The translations under genes were made by a program, and so were the position numbers. Below are positions 1-9,338 of a stretch of DNA of 64,000 nt, piece by piece. Under the pieces are notes generated by a model. The model did not search any database. It had not been told where the DNA came from and was given only the letters and a program-made list of their open reading frames with translations. How positions within the stretch are numbered: the stretch's first letter is position 1; each line of letters begins with the position of its first letter. Source of the DNA: CAYUNE01 sp964446115 (lineage in GTDB: Bacteria; Desulfobacterota; Desulfobulbia; Desulfobulbales; Desulfobulbaceae); assembly GCA_964446115.1 (NCBI GenBank), contig CAYUNE010000037.1:51451-115450 (forward strand). The letters are read 5' to 3'.

Positions 1-1
1 C

Positions 2-250
2 AACGCCGCCCTGCTGGCCGGGGGCAGGGAAGCACTGGTCCCACCCCGGGAAACGGCGCTGGGAGCCCTCATCTTCCATCTCACCCATACGGATCCCGCC
101 CGCTTCCAACCCTCGAATATCAACTTTGGCCTCTTTCCCCCTCTTGGAAAGAAAATTCCCAAAAAACAGCGGGGGCCCTATCGCAGCGCCAAGGCCCTGG
201 CCGTCCTTGACCGCTGGCAGCGGCAGGAATCCGTCCGGATCTCTTCGTAA
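2..250 (+). CDS. trmFO: TrmFO, C-terminal end (5' part outside window)
   Basis: This is the last 82 codons of the folate/FAD-dependent methyltransferase that makes ribothymidine at position 54 of tRNAs. The visible reading frame contains ETALGALIFHLT, then FQPSNINFGLFPPL and a basic KKIPKKQRG tail, the typical end of TrmFO proteins (TALGAL..., then F-P-N-x-N-F-G-L-L-P-P-L). The frame is open from the first bases of the window and stops with TAA. It converges on the primase-helicase gene, with 23 bases between the two stop codons. The family call is from recognised C-terminal motifs; the catalytic and FAD-binding parts lie outside the window. Confidence 0.88.
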   Translation, partial: NAALLAGGREALVPPRETALGALIFHLTHTDPARFQPSNINFGLFPPLGKKIPKKQRGPYRSAKALAVLDRWQRQESVRISS

Positions 251-273
251 CCGGTCGCAGGGTCCCGAATCTT

Positions 274-2088
274 TCAGTCCCCAGCCTCTGTTTTCACCCC
301 TTCCGATCCCGGGAGATCGGGGAGTTCTTCAAAACCCCAGTAGGGAAAATCCAATCGATACCCGGCAACCCGGCCCGGGCTGTGTTCGCGGCTGGCCACC
401 AGCCACAGGGTGTTGGTCCGCTCGGCGGCATCGCTGTTTTCAAAGGGATCCCAGTCGGGGACGAGGATCAGGGCATTGTCGGCGGAGTAGGCGATATCCC
501 CTGACCCTTTGAAGGAGCCCAGGTGGGGCCTGCCCGAGAAGCGGTTTTCCGCATCGCGGGAGAGCTCGGAGATCACCAGAAAGGAGACGTCGAGTTCATC
601 CCGCATCGCCTCGAAGTGGCGCAGCCAGCCATCGATGCCGCTGCGACGTTCCGAAATGTCGGCAAACGGCAACTTGTGCAGGCTGTCGACCACCACCACG
701 GTGCGTTCGTTTCGGGTCTCATGGCGTAGAAAGTCGATGTGGCGGCGCATGATTTCCGGGGTCAGGGCGCGGTCGGTGACCACCCTGAAAGAGGTGAGCA
801 GCTGCCGGAGATCGGTGCGGGCCTTTGCCAGTCTCTTTTGCTCGTCGCTGTCCAGCGATTCGGCCTTGATGCGGTATTCCGCCAGACGGCTCAGTCGACA
901 GAGGGTGCGCTGATAGATCTTCTGCCTGCTGTTTTCAAAGTCATAGTAGATGACCGGGATGTTCCGTCGCGCCATGTCCGTGGCGATCTGGATGAAGAAG
1001 CATGATTTGCCGGTTTTTGGGGGACCACCCATGATATTGATGCCGTGCATCCCCTCCAGGGCCTGGTCCAGCCGTGTGAATCCGGTGGACGGAGATCGAT
1101 AATGTTCACCGCTTTCCCGTTGCATGCGGGCGGTGAACAGGGAAAATTCCCTGGCGGGTGAACTGAAGGGGGAAAAGGAGCGCGCCTGCCGGATAAGCTG
1201 GAAGACGGTTTCCCGGAAGGCGTCTGCCTTTTCAAGGGCCAGCCGGCAGAGGGAGAAGTCGCGGGGGGCATTGTCGGGCCAGCGGATGATACGTGCCTTG
1301 TATCCCAGCCGGATGGCCAGGTTCCTGGCGGATCGACTTGCTGCCGGGTTGTTGATTGCCACCAGAAAGATGGTCTCCACGGCCGAAAAAAGAGCGGCAT
1401 CCAGGTGATCAAAGCCGCCGGCGGTGGAGACCGCGACACCGGGCAATCCCAACTGTTTCAGGGTAAGAAGGTTATCCTCGCCCTCGACCACGAAAAGGGC
1501 GCCCCGGACGCAACGGTCGATATCAGCGATGTTGAAGATCTGAAATTTCGGGACATGAAGCTCTTCATCGCCGTACCAGAAGCTATCCTCAGGCCGTTCC
1601 GGGTGGATGCAGCGGGCGGAGTAGCAGTTGCCGTCCGCCTGGAAATAGGGATAGACGAGATAGCGGCCGTTATAGCCGATCATCATCTCCGTCAACGCTT
1701 CCCTGCCGATGCCGCGGCCTTTGAACTCCCCAAGGAGCTCTTGGGTGAGGCGGCTGGTGAATTTCTTGATCTCGTTGTTGATATCCCCGGAGGGATAGTC
1801 CATTGCAGCGGCGAGGGATTCCCGGTCGGGATCATAACCCGGCAGTCCCTCGCCGCTGATGCCCGCCTGCTCCGCGAAGTGGAGCGGGAAACCACCGGGC
1901 AGGCAACGGTTGAGACAGCGGAAGTAGCCGTGGAAATAGCTTTCCGGGTTGAGAAAGACCACAAGGCGCCCCCCGTCTTTTTTTTCGCCGCAAAAGGGGC
2001 AGGGGGCCTGCAGCAACTTGCCCTGCAGTGTCGCTGAGGTCAGATGTTCGAGATAAAAAAGGGTGATCGGATCCTGGCTCCGGGGCAT
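274..2088 (-). CDS. Primase-helicase-like protein (CHC2 zinc finger, Toprim, DnaB/RecA-like ATPase)
   Basis: A 604-residue protein resembling a DnaG-DnaB or Twinkle-like fusion. A zinc finger is visible near residues 30-62 (CPFC and CLNRC pairs), a Toprim-like region near 185-265 with EGED, and a RecA-fold ATPase with Walker A GGPPKTGKS near 354-362 and a Walker B strand ending VVVVDSLHKLP. The second Toprim motif, normally an acidic D-x-D before the alternating helix, reads INNPAA, so primase chemistry is doubtful while the ATPase looks intact. I chose the ATG at 2088 because GAGAG lies just upstream; a TTG ten codons further up is also open. It is divergent from the HerA-like gene. It could be a mobile-element or repair helicase; the exact role is unknown. 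Confidence 0.7.
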   Translation of the reverse strand: MPRSQDPITLFYLEHLTSATLQGKLLQAPCPFCGEKKDGGRLVVFLNPESYFHGYFRCLNRCLPGGFPLHFAEQAGISGEGLPGYDPDRESLAAAMDYPSGDINNEIKKFTSRLTQELLGEFKGRGIGREALTEMMIGYNGRYLVYPYFQADGNCYSARCIHPERPEDSFWYGDEELHVPKFQIFNIADIDRCVRGALFVVEGEDNLLTLKQLGLPGVAVSTAGGFDHLDAALFSAVETIFLVAINNPAASRSARNLAIRLGYKARIIRWPDNAPRDFSLCRLALEKADAFRETVFQLIRQARSFSPFSSPAREFSLFTARMQRESGEHYRSPSTGFTRLDQALEGMHGINIMGGPPKTGKSCFFIQIATDMARRNIPVIYYDFENSRQKIYQRTLCRLSRLAEYRIKAESLDSDEQKRLAKARTDLRQLLTSFRVVTDRALTPEIMRRHIDFLRHETRNERTVVVVDSLHKLPFADISERRSGIDGWLRHFEAMRDELDVSFLVISELSRDAENRFSGRPHLGSFKGSGDIAYSADNALILVPDWDPFENSDAAERTNTLWLVASREHSPGRVAGYRLDFPYWGFEELPDLPGSEGVKTEAGD

Positions 2089-2198
2089 ATTTTCTCTCTG
2101 TGTGTATGGGGAGAACAACTGTTTTTTCTGTACTTATTGAATCAGAAATGATATGAATTATCAATGAAATAAACATCACTTAGATCCGGGAGGTGGTT

Positions 2199-4613
2199 AT
2201 GAGCGAGCAGCATGCCTACGAAAAACTCGATCTCTTTTATCTGGGCCGGGAGCTTGATATCGCAACCGGTGAGTCTACATCTCTGCCTCTGCTATATAAA
2301 AACAAAAACCTGACCACCCATGCCGCCATTATCGGCATGACCGGCAGCGGCAAAACCGGGCTCGGGATCGGGCTCATCGAGGAAGCAGCCCTTGACCGGT
2401 TGCCGGCCATTGTCATCGATCCCAAAGGTGATATGGCCAATCTGCTCCTCACCTTTCCCGATCTGGCCGCCGCGGATTTCAAGCCCTGGGTGGATCCGGC
2501 CGAGGCCGAACGCCGGGGGGTAAGCGTTGATGAGCTTGCCGCTGCAACCGCGCGTACCTGGGAGCAGGGTATCGGCTCCTGGGACCAGGACCGGGAACGG
2601 ATCAGGACCCTGAAGCAGAATGCGGAGTTCACCGTCTACACGCCGGGCAGCAGCATCCGGCCGGTCTCTGTGCTGGGAGGATTGGAAGCTCCGCCGGAAC
2701 GCGTTGTCCAGGACGACGATACCATGAACAGTCTGGTCAACGCCACCGTGACCTCGCTGTTGGCGCTGATCGGTATCAGAGCCGACCCCCTTAAATCCAG
2801 GGAGCATATTTTGCTCTCCTCGATCCTCCTCCACCACTGGCGGCTGCAGGAGGATCTCTCCCTGGAGGCGCTGATCGGCATGATCGTCACTCCGCCCTTT
2901 GAGCGGATCGGTGTTTTCGGTCTCGACACCTTTTATCCCCAGGACCGGCGTATGGAACTGGCCATACAGCTCAACAACGTTCTGGCCAGTCCCGGTTTTT
3001 CGGCCTGGATTTCAGGTGATCCGCTGGATATCGGCCGAATGCTCTACACCCCGGAAGGCAAACCGCGCATCAGCGTTTTTTCCATTGCCCATCTCAGCGA
3101 AACCGAGCGCATGTTTTTCGTCACCATGCTGCTGAGCAAGTTCATCAGCTGGATGCGTCGGCAGGAGGGCGCCGGTACCCTGAAGGCCCTGCTCTACATG
3201 GATGAGATTTTCGGCTATTTTCCGCCCTCGGCCAACCCACCCTCCAAAAAACCCATGTTGCTCCTGCTCAAGCAGGCACGGGCCTACGGTATCGGAATTG
3301 TACTCGCAACCCAGAATCCGGTGGATCTCGATTACAAGGGGCTTGCCAATATCGGCACCTGGTTCGTCGGTCGTCTGCAGACGCCGCAGGATCAGGACCG
3401 GGTCATGTCCGGACTGGAAGGATCCGGCGTGCACCTGGACAAAAAGCGTATCCGGGAGCTGTTGACCGATATGCGGGGCCGCACCTTTCTCATGTCCTGC
3501 GTGCACCGTGACGAGCCGGTGCTCTTCGAGACCCGCTGGGTCCTTTCCTATCTGAAGGGTCCCATCTCGCTGAGCGATATCTCGCGGCTGCCGGGTGGCT
3601 CGTCTCATGGCGGGACGCAGGAAAAGAAAACATCCCCGGGCACAGTAGCCGCGGCCCAAAAGGCCGCCGATGGTTTCAGCAACCATCCGCCGCTGGTCAG
3701 CGGTGATATCAAGCAGCGGTATCTCCCTGCACCGCTGCCCATTGAAGAGGATATCCGTCTGACCCCATGGCTCGCTGCCGAGGCCTCGTTGCGCTTTTTC
3801 AATCAGAAACGCAATATCGATCAGGTCTCGGAGATCAAATTGCGACTGCGGCTGGATGACTCCTTTAGCTCGCCCCGCTGGAGTCTGGCCGAACCCATCC
3901 CCTATGGTGAAGGTGATTTTCGGGAAAATCCCACCCCGGGAAGCTTGTTCGCCCCCCTGCCGCCGGAGCTGTCCGGCATGAAAAATCTGCGCGGTTACGC
4001 AAAGGAGTTCAGCGACTATCTCTACCAGAACATGCGCCTGGAACTCTTTCGGGTGCCGCGGTTGGGGCTTGAGTCCCGGCCCGGAGAGCCGGAGAGTGAA
4101 TTCCGGGTGCGGGTGGCGGATTTTCTTCGCGAAAAGAAGGAGATCGCCGTTGACAAGCTCCAGGAGAGATTCGGGAAAAAACAGCAGAAGCTGGAACAAC
4201 GGCTGGACCGGGCGCTCATCAGACTGGACAAGGAAAAAGATGATGTCAAGGCCAGGGGCATGGATACTGCCGTATCGTTCGGAGTGGCGATTTTCGGCGC
4301 CCTTTTCGGACGTAAACCCTTTTCCGTAACCACGGTTCGCCGGGGGGCGGGCGGCGTGCGCAGCGCCGGGCGGATGATCCGCGAAAAGGGGGATGTGGCC
4401 AGGGCCGAGGAAGCCATTGCCGCCATCCGCGATGAGCTGGAAACCCTGGCCCTGGAGCTTGAGGAAAAGATCGCCGAACAGGGCGAGCTGCTGGCTCCGG
4501 AAAATTATCCCATCGAAACCTTTGCCATCAAGCCCCGGCGGCAGGACATCTTCGATATCAGCCTCTATCTTCTCTGGGAACCGGTTCTGGATCTTCCGGG
4601 CCTGCAGGCCTGA
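2199..4613 (+). CDS. HerA-type ATP-binding protein (DUF853/COG0433-like)
   Basis: An 804-residue cytoplasmic P-loop ATPase of the HerA/FtsK superfamily. It has Walker A GMTGSGKTG near residue 50, followed by AIVIDPKGDMANLL typical of HerA-like helicase or conjugation-related ATPases, a Walker B-like LLYMDEIFGYFPP and the sensor-type ATQNPVDLDYKGL. The C-terminal third has a charged coiled-coil-like stretch (around 640-690) and a Gly-rich hydrophobic patch. The ATG at 2199 is chosen because GGGAGG lies six bases upstream; the frame also opens at GTG 2193. It is larger than E. coli YjgR-like members. Members act in DNA processing or genome defence, but no partner nuclease (NurA) is next to it, so the role here is unproven. 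Confidence 0.75.
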   Translation: MSEQHAYEKLDLFYLGRELDIATGESTSLPLLYKNKNLTTHAAIIGMTGSGKTGLGIGLIEEAALDRLPAIVIDPKGDMANLLLTFPDLAAADFKPWVDPAEAERRGVSVDELAAATARTWEQGIGSWDQDRERIRTLKQNAEFTVYTPGSSIRPVSVLGGLEAPPERVVQDDDTMNSLVNATVTSLLALIGIRADPLKSREHILLSSILLHHWRLQEDLSLEALIGMIVTPPFERIGVFGLDTFYPQDRRMELAIQLNNVLASPGFSAWISGDPLDIGRMLYTPEGKPRISVFSIAHLSETERMFFVTMLLSKFISWMRRQEGAGTLKALLYMDEIFGYFPPSANPPSKKPMLLLLKQARAYGIGIVLATQNPVDLDYKGLANIGTWFVGRLQTPQDQDRVMSGLEGSGVHLDKKRIRELLTDMRGRTFLMSCVHRDEPVLFETRWVLSYLKGPISLSDISRLPGGSSHGGTQEKKTSPGTVAAAQKAADGFSNHPPLVSGDIKQRYLPAPLPIEEDIRLTPWLAAEASLRFFNQKRNIDQVSEIKLRLRLDDSFSSPRWSLAEPIPYGEGDFRENPTPGSLFAPLPPELSGMKNLRGYAKEFSDYLYQNMRLELFRVPRLGLESRPGEPESEFRVRVADFLREKKEIAVDKLQERFGKKQQKLEQRLDRALIRLDKEKDDVKARGMDTAVSFGVAIFGALFGRKPFSVTTVRRGAGGVRSAGRMIREKGDVARAEEAIAAIRDELETLALELEEKIAEQGELLAPENYPIETFAIKPRRQDIFDISLYLLWEPVLDLPGLQA

Positions 4614-4625
4614 ACTCGGGCAGGT

Positions 4626-7600
4626 TCAGGCGATGATCTGCTGCAGACGTTCCCTGCTCAACAATTCGTTGAAGCAGACGTGAATCGAGTAGTCGCCTTC
4701 GGTGAGAATTCGGGACTGGACAGCGGTGATATAACCTTCCAGCTCACAGATGGGCTCCGGGCCTGATTTTAAGGGAACGGCGATGCTGATGGAACGTCCC
4801 AGGAGCAGGCGGGCGTTTTCCTTTCTGGATATGCGGATGAGAAAGGCAAGCCCCCCCTGGGAAATGTCTGCCAGTTCGCCCCGGAAGCCCTTACCACCGG
4901 ATTTTCCCGTCTGATCGCACATGCGGAATTTGATCTTGGGGCTGCGGCTGAATCGTTCATGGGCCCGGCGGTTGAGGCCTTTCTTGTTGAGCTGCCCATG
5001 GATTTTGGTGAATTCGCGACAGAAGTCGCGGAGTTTCGATTCCAGGCCGGGGTAGAGATCCCGCCAGGAGGTGAGGATTTTGCGGTTGAAAACGGCAAGA
5101 TCAACCACTGTCAAAGCGGCCAGCGATACCGTCCATACCGATGATTCGAAAAAATTTTCGGCTGCCAGGTCACCGGGACCAAGATTTTTGATGAAGATGT
5201 CCCGGTTGTCCTGCCGGTAGAAAACCTTGACCGCGCCTTTGTTGATGAAGATCAACTCTTCATTGTCGGCGCCTTGGCGGATAATGGCCTGCTCCGGCGA
5301 ATAGTGCCTCTTTTCGAGGTTCTGGAAGACGGCGTTGAACTCCTCGGTGCTCAGCTCTTCATAGAGGTCCCGCCAGGTTTCCAGCTCATCGGCGTCGATG
5401 GAATCGGTTTTTTCCTGTTCAATGATTTCTCCGGACTTGATAATCTCGGGCAGGGCCAGGGAATCGATCTCATAGAGTTTGTCGCGCAATCGCTCGGCAT
5501 TCTGAAAATCTTTCCGGCGGGCACAGGAAACAACCAGGTCAAAGAGCATCTGCTTTGCCCGTTCTTTTTCTCCCCTGTCAACAAGCTGGAATATTTCCTT
5601 TTCCCTGGTGGTGATGATCTCCTGCCGCTGCCGGGTATCCGCCGTTTGTCGCTGGAACCGTTTTTTTCCTAAAGGTACCACTTTTTTCTTCTCCATATGC
5701 TGGTGGGCACCGATTTTTTCCAGGGCGCGGCCGGCGGCATCCCGAACCCGTGCCGAATACCCTGTGATACCGATGAGAGACTTTTCACGGATAATTTTTC
5801 GCAGTGCCGGCGTGGCCTTGGGGGAGCCGATCCGTCCCAGGGCATTGCAGATTGCCTCTTGCAGTTCTTCCTTGACCTTGCTGGAGAACAGGGATCTGTT
5901 TTCCAGCAGTTTGACAAGGGGATAGACCAGGGTATCGCTCTGCAGTTCTCCAAGCCAGACGACCACCTGGGCCTTGAGCGGATCGGGCACGGTCTTGAGG
6001 GCCGACAGCAGCATCTTTTTCCGGTGACGGCCGCCGATGGCGTTGATGGTATGCAGTGTCTCCCTCTGGACGCGCAGATCTTCATGGGAGAGATAGGGTG
6101 TCAGGAGATCGACACATGTCTCGTCTCCCACCGCTCCCAGCAACCGGAGGATGTTGCGTTTGAAATACCAGGGGCCTTCCTGGTTGAGTTGCTCCAGCAG
6201 GACTTCCAGGGCCGCCGACTGCATGGTGCTCAGCAGATGGATGAGCCGCATGCGGAATGCCTTGTTCTCGCTCTGTTCCAGGGACTTGAGCAGATGTTCG
6301 GCCGCCGGTTTGCCGAGTTTGGTCAGAACGGCGCCTGCCTCCTTGCGGAGAATGGCGTTATGCAGGTATTCCTCCAGCAGCCTGGTGAGAATGTCATGGT
6401 CGGCGATTTCGGCCAGGGTTTTTTCCACCAGAAAGACAAGATCCCGGTTTTCCCGCCCCTGTTCTTCAAGGGTCTGATGCAACAGGGTGAGAAAATCTTC
6501 GGCCGGGCCGTAATGACGGTCGTAGATAAAGCGGCGGATGATCTGGCGCAGGGTGGCAACGACCTCGCGACTTTCATCGGAACGGGGATCGAGGTGACGA
6601 AGAATTCCGTCCACCCGGGAACAGATCTTTTCCAGCCAATGCCGTCGCTTGCGACCGGTCAACCGGGGAATCAGGGGAGCCAGACAGGAAGCTGCCGCCT
6701 CGGCAATTTCCCGGCGGGGATTGTCCAGGGCGGTCAACAGCTCCTTGAGGATGGTTTCGGCCAACCGCTCTTTCCGGTTGTGGATGAGGCGCAGCAGAGT
6801 GGCCGGCAGGGCCTTGACCAGCTCTTCGTCGGCCAGTATTTCGGCATTGCCGTTGATGAGTTGCTTGATCCCTGATTTTATCCCGGCGAGTCGCCGGCGG
6901 CGTTGTTCCTGCTCCTTCTTTTTGTAGATTTCCATGACCAGCCGCATCTTTTCACCCCGCACGGTCTGCATCAACCGTTCATATGCCCGGCGGAGTTCGG
7001 CTGCGTCCGCACCTTCCCAGTCCTCCATTTTTTCGGCGCTGCGGCCGACGGAATCGAATTGCCTGGCAAGCTGTTCGAACTTGTCGTCGCCCATGCGTTT
7101 GACAACCTCGGCGTAGAGTTTCTCCCCAAAGACGCCCTTGAAGCGTTGTACCAGGAGAAGCCCCAGTATTTTTTCATCCATCCCGGCCAGATCGGCGGCC
7201 GCCTTTTTTGCCAGCTGTTCTTTCTCCTCGTCGTCGAGGATACTGTCAAAGGCGGCGGTGGTATTGGTGAAGGCGAACCGCATGGCAGATGCCCGTTCCT
7301 TGTTGCCGCTTTGCAGGAGCTGTTCCACGCTGGAGAGCAGAATCGAAGAGGACCATTCCGGATCTTTCAGGCGTTTCCGCCGCCTGGCAATATCGATGTT
7401 GTCCGGATTATCCGCTTTGCTCAGCAGCTGGAAATCGGCATGCCTGGTAATCTCGCGGTCAAGATCGGGGTCGCCGGAGAGTTGCAGCAACCGTTCATAT
7501 GCCCTGGCCGGGGCGATGGGCGCACCACCGGGATTCTTGGCCTGGTTGTTGTTTTCACTGTTGTGGATGTCGGCCTGCAGCTTCAGGTGGGAGGCTATTC

Positions 7601-9161
7601 TGATCAGGGCGTCCTTGCTGAGCTTCTCAAAGGTCGATCGGTAGAGTTCCTCGGCCATGGCGGTGTCGGTGGGTTGCCGGAAAAACCATTCCAGGGTGCC
7701 GTCATCCATCGCTGCCATTTTGGTGGCGGCATATTTGACGACCTGGTCGCGGTTTTCATCCACCAGCACGGAGTCGTACACCGCGAGAGCTTTGGCGAAA
7801 CTCCCGATGCCCTCGCCGGACGGATCCTCTCCGGTCTGCCGCACCAGGGTTTCGATACCGGCCAGCAGAACCGCGGAGGACCACTCCGGTTGCTTGAGAC
7901 GATTTTTCAAATCCTCGGCGAGAGCGGCGGGCAATTCACCGGATTCCAGCAGTAGGCGGGCGTCGGCGTGACGGGCGGCATCTTCGTCGATTTCTTTTCC
8001 CTGGGTGGTTCTGAGCAGGCGCATGTACGCCTCTTTCAGAATGCGGCTCTTGTCATGGGCAGCGGTATCCTGTCTGGTATGGAGGATTTCGGCCTTATGT
8101 TTCAGACCGGCGGCCACACGGATAAGGGTATCCTTGTCAAGTTCCTGCAGGGTTTTGGTGTAGAGTTTTTGCGTCACCGGCTTGGTGATCGGTTGTGCCA
8201 ACAGCCACTCCAGATCCTCGTCATTGAGCGAGGCCATGATGGTGGCGGTATCATCCAGGGCCCTGGACTGCTCGGGTGTTCCCTCCTTCCGGTCAAGGAT
8301 ATTGACCAGATGGTCGTAGGTATCCGCCAGCACCGGGGAAGGGCCGGAAGCGGAGGAGTCCGTCGGCATTGCTGCGGTCTGGAGAGGGCCGTCCGGCTGT
8401 GGTGTCGATGTGGAGGTGGATGCGGCCACCATTGACCCGGAGGAAAGGCTTTCTCCCGGTGAAGGATTGCCGGCAATCGTGCCTCCGCCTGGCGATATCC
8501 GGGAAGGTGATGCGGTTGCGGTGCGGGATTGAGCCGCTGTCCGTAGTTGACTTAAGACCATCTGTAAGACGGTGTTGAACTGATCTCCGTCGCCGGATGG
8601 GTCTTTTTTTTCTCCGGTGGCGGAGACGAAGAGGGCCAGTTCATCGTCGCTGACCGAAAGATTCCTGAAGGCACGTTCGTTGCCGTCTATAACCTCCTGG
8701 CCGTCATGAATGGCGACGTAGCGTTTGGTATCGACACTGATATGCTGGATTTTCTTTTCCGCAAGCAGTTCTTTCAGATTGGAGTCCAGCTGCAGGGTGC
8801 TTGAGCTTTCGACAAAGAGTTCGATAAATTTTCGGAAATCGGCGCGGTCGATGGTCGACTTGAACTTGATGGAGTGGACGCCGAATCCGGTGAGAAATTC
8901 TATGATGCCGATGACCTGGGGGCGGTGCATATCCCTGTCCGCCAGGGCCTGACCGTTGATGAGCAGTTTGTGTTCGGATTCGGCCAGAGTTAGACCGTCT
9001 TCTTCAGGTTTCTGTATTTTTTTCAGCTTGTTATATGCAATATCCAGGGCGCGGTTCACCTGGGGATTGGTGGGGGGGTAGAGCTGCAGGTTGCGCACCG
9101 CCGTGTACAACTGCATGAGAAAGGCAAGGTTCTGATCATGGGTTTGGTGATCAGTTTTCAT
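4626..9161 (-). CDS. Giant HEAT-repeat protein with cyclic-nucleotide-binding and PilZ domains
   Basis: A 1511-residue cytoplasmic protein with no signal peptide or membrane segment. Three related blocks lie near residues 300, 490 and 665; each has a D-x-x-LEW-type helix followed by a LYxxxxxxL-x-K/D-D helix about 35 residues on. HEAT-like helical repeats follow (about 780-1190), then a cNMP-binding fold near 1270-1385 (INKGAVKVFYRQ, LGPGDLAAENFF) and a C-terminal PilZ domain near 1400-1505. The PilZ signature is complete (RRAHER gives RxxxR; DISQGG gives D-x-S-x-x-G), so c-di-GMP binding is likely. A Ser/Thr/Pro-rich linker separates the N-terminal part from the repeats. The protein probably integrates second-messenger signals onto a scaffold; its target is unknown. 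The gene ends 12 bases from the convergent HerA-like gene. Confidence 0.8.
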   Translation of the reverse strand: MKTDHQTHDQNLAFLMQLYTAVRNLQLYPPTNPQVNRALDIAYNKLKKIQKPEEDGLTLAESEHKLLINGQALADRDMHRPQVIGIIEFLTGFGVHSIKFKSTIDRADFRKFIELFVESSSTLQLDSNLKELLAEKKIQHISVDTKRYVAIHDGQEVIDGNERAFRNLSVSDDELALFVSATGEKKDPSGDGDQFNTVLQMVLSQLRTAAQSRTATASPSRISPGGGTIAGNPSPGESLSSGSMVAASTSTSTPQPDGPLQTAAMPTDSSASGPSPVLADTYDHLVNILDRKEGTPEQSRALDDTATIMASLNDEDLEWLLAQPITKPVTQKLYTKTLQELDKDTLIRVAAGLKHKAEILHTRQDTAAHDKSRILKEAYMRLLRTTQGKEIDEDAARHADARLLLESGELPAALAEDLKNRLKQPEWSSAVLLAGIETLVRQTGEDPSGEGIGSFAKALAVYDSVLVDENRDQVVKYAATKMAAMDDGTLEWFFRQPTDTAMAEELYRSTFEKLSKDALIRIASHLKLQADIHNSENNNQAKNPGGAPIAPARAYERLLQLSGDPDLDREITRHADFQLLSKADNPDNIDIARRRKRLKDPEWSSSILLSSVEQLLQSGNKERASAMRFAFTNTTAAFDSILDDEEKEQLAKKAAADLAGMDEKILGLLLVQRFKGVFGEKLYAEVVKRMGDDKFEQLARQFDSVGRSAEKMEDWEGADAAELRRAYERLMQTVRGEKMRLVMEIYKKKEQEQRRRRLAGIKSGIKQLINGNAEILADEELVKALPATLLRLIHNRKERLAETILKELLTALDNPRREIAEAAASCLAPLIPRLTGRKRRHWLEKICSRVDGILRHLDPRSDESREVVATLRQIIRRFIYDRHYGPAEDFLTLLHQTLEEQGRENRDLVFLVEKTLAEIADHDILTRLLEEYLHNAILRKEAGAVLTKLGKPAAEHLLKSLEQSENKAFRMRLIHLLSTMQSAALEVLLEQLNQEGPWYFKRNILRLLGAVGDETCVDLLTPYLSHEDLRVQRETLHTINAIGGRHRKKMLLSALKTVPDPLKAQVVVWLGELQSDTLVYPLVKLLENRSLFSSKVKEELQEAICNALGRIGSPKATPALRKIIREKSLIGITGYSARVRDAAGRALEKIGAHQHMEKKKVVPLGKKRFQRQTADTRQRQEIITTREKEIFQLVDRGEKERAKQMLFDLVVSCARRKDFQNAERLRDKLYEIDSLALPEIIKSGEIIEQEKTDSIDADELETWRDLYEELSTEEFNAVFQNLEKRHYSPEQAIIRQGADNEELIFINKGAVKVFYRQDNRDIFIKNLGPGDLAAENFFESSVWTVSLAALTVVDLAVFNRKILTSWRDLYPGLESKLRDFCREFTKIHGQLNKKGLNRRAHERFSRSPKIKFRMCDQTGKSGGKGFRGELADISQGGLAFLIRISRKENARLLLGRSISIAVPLKSGPEPICELEGYITAVQSRILTEGDYSIHVCFNELLSRERLQQIIA

Positions 9162-9338
9162 CTGGATAAATATTTATTGGCAGCTCGAAAAAGGCCCATG
9201 GTGCCGACGATGCGGTTTACGGATGAAGGAGTATCATCCACTATAACCCTGGAGTTCACAAATCATCAAGTCTGTTTTACAGGGTCGGTTATGTCGGGAG
9301 CCTTTGGGGAGATATCCACGGCTACCGTTGGCTGCGGA

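Noticed and set aside
126..512. Frame overlapping the trmFO tail and the primase-helicase gene
   Set aside because: It is out of frame with trmFO and crosses the convergent gene's end.
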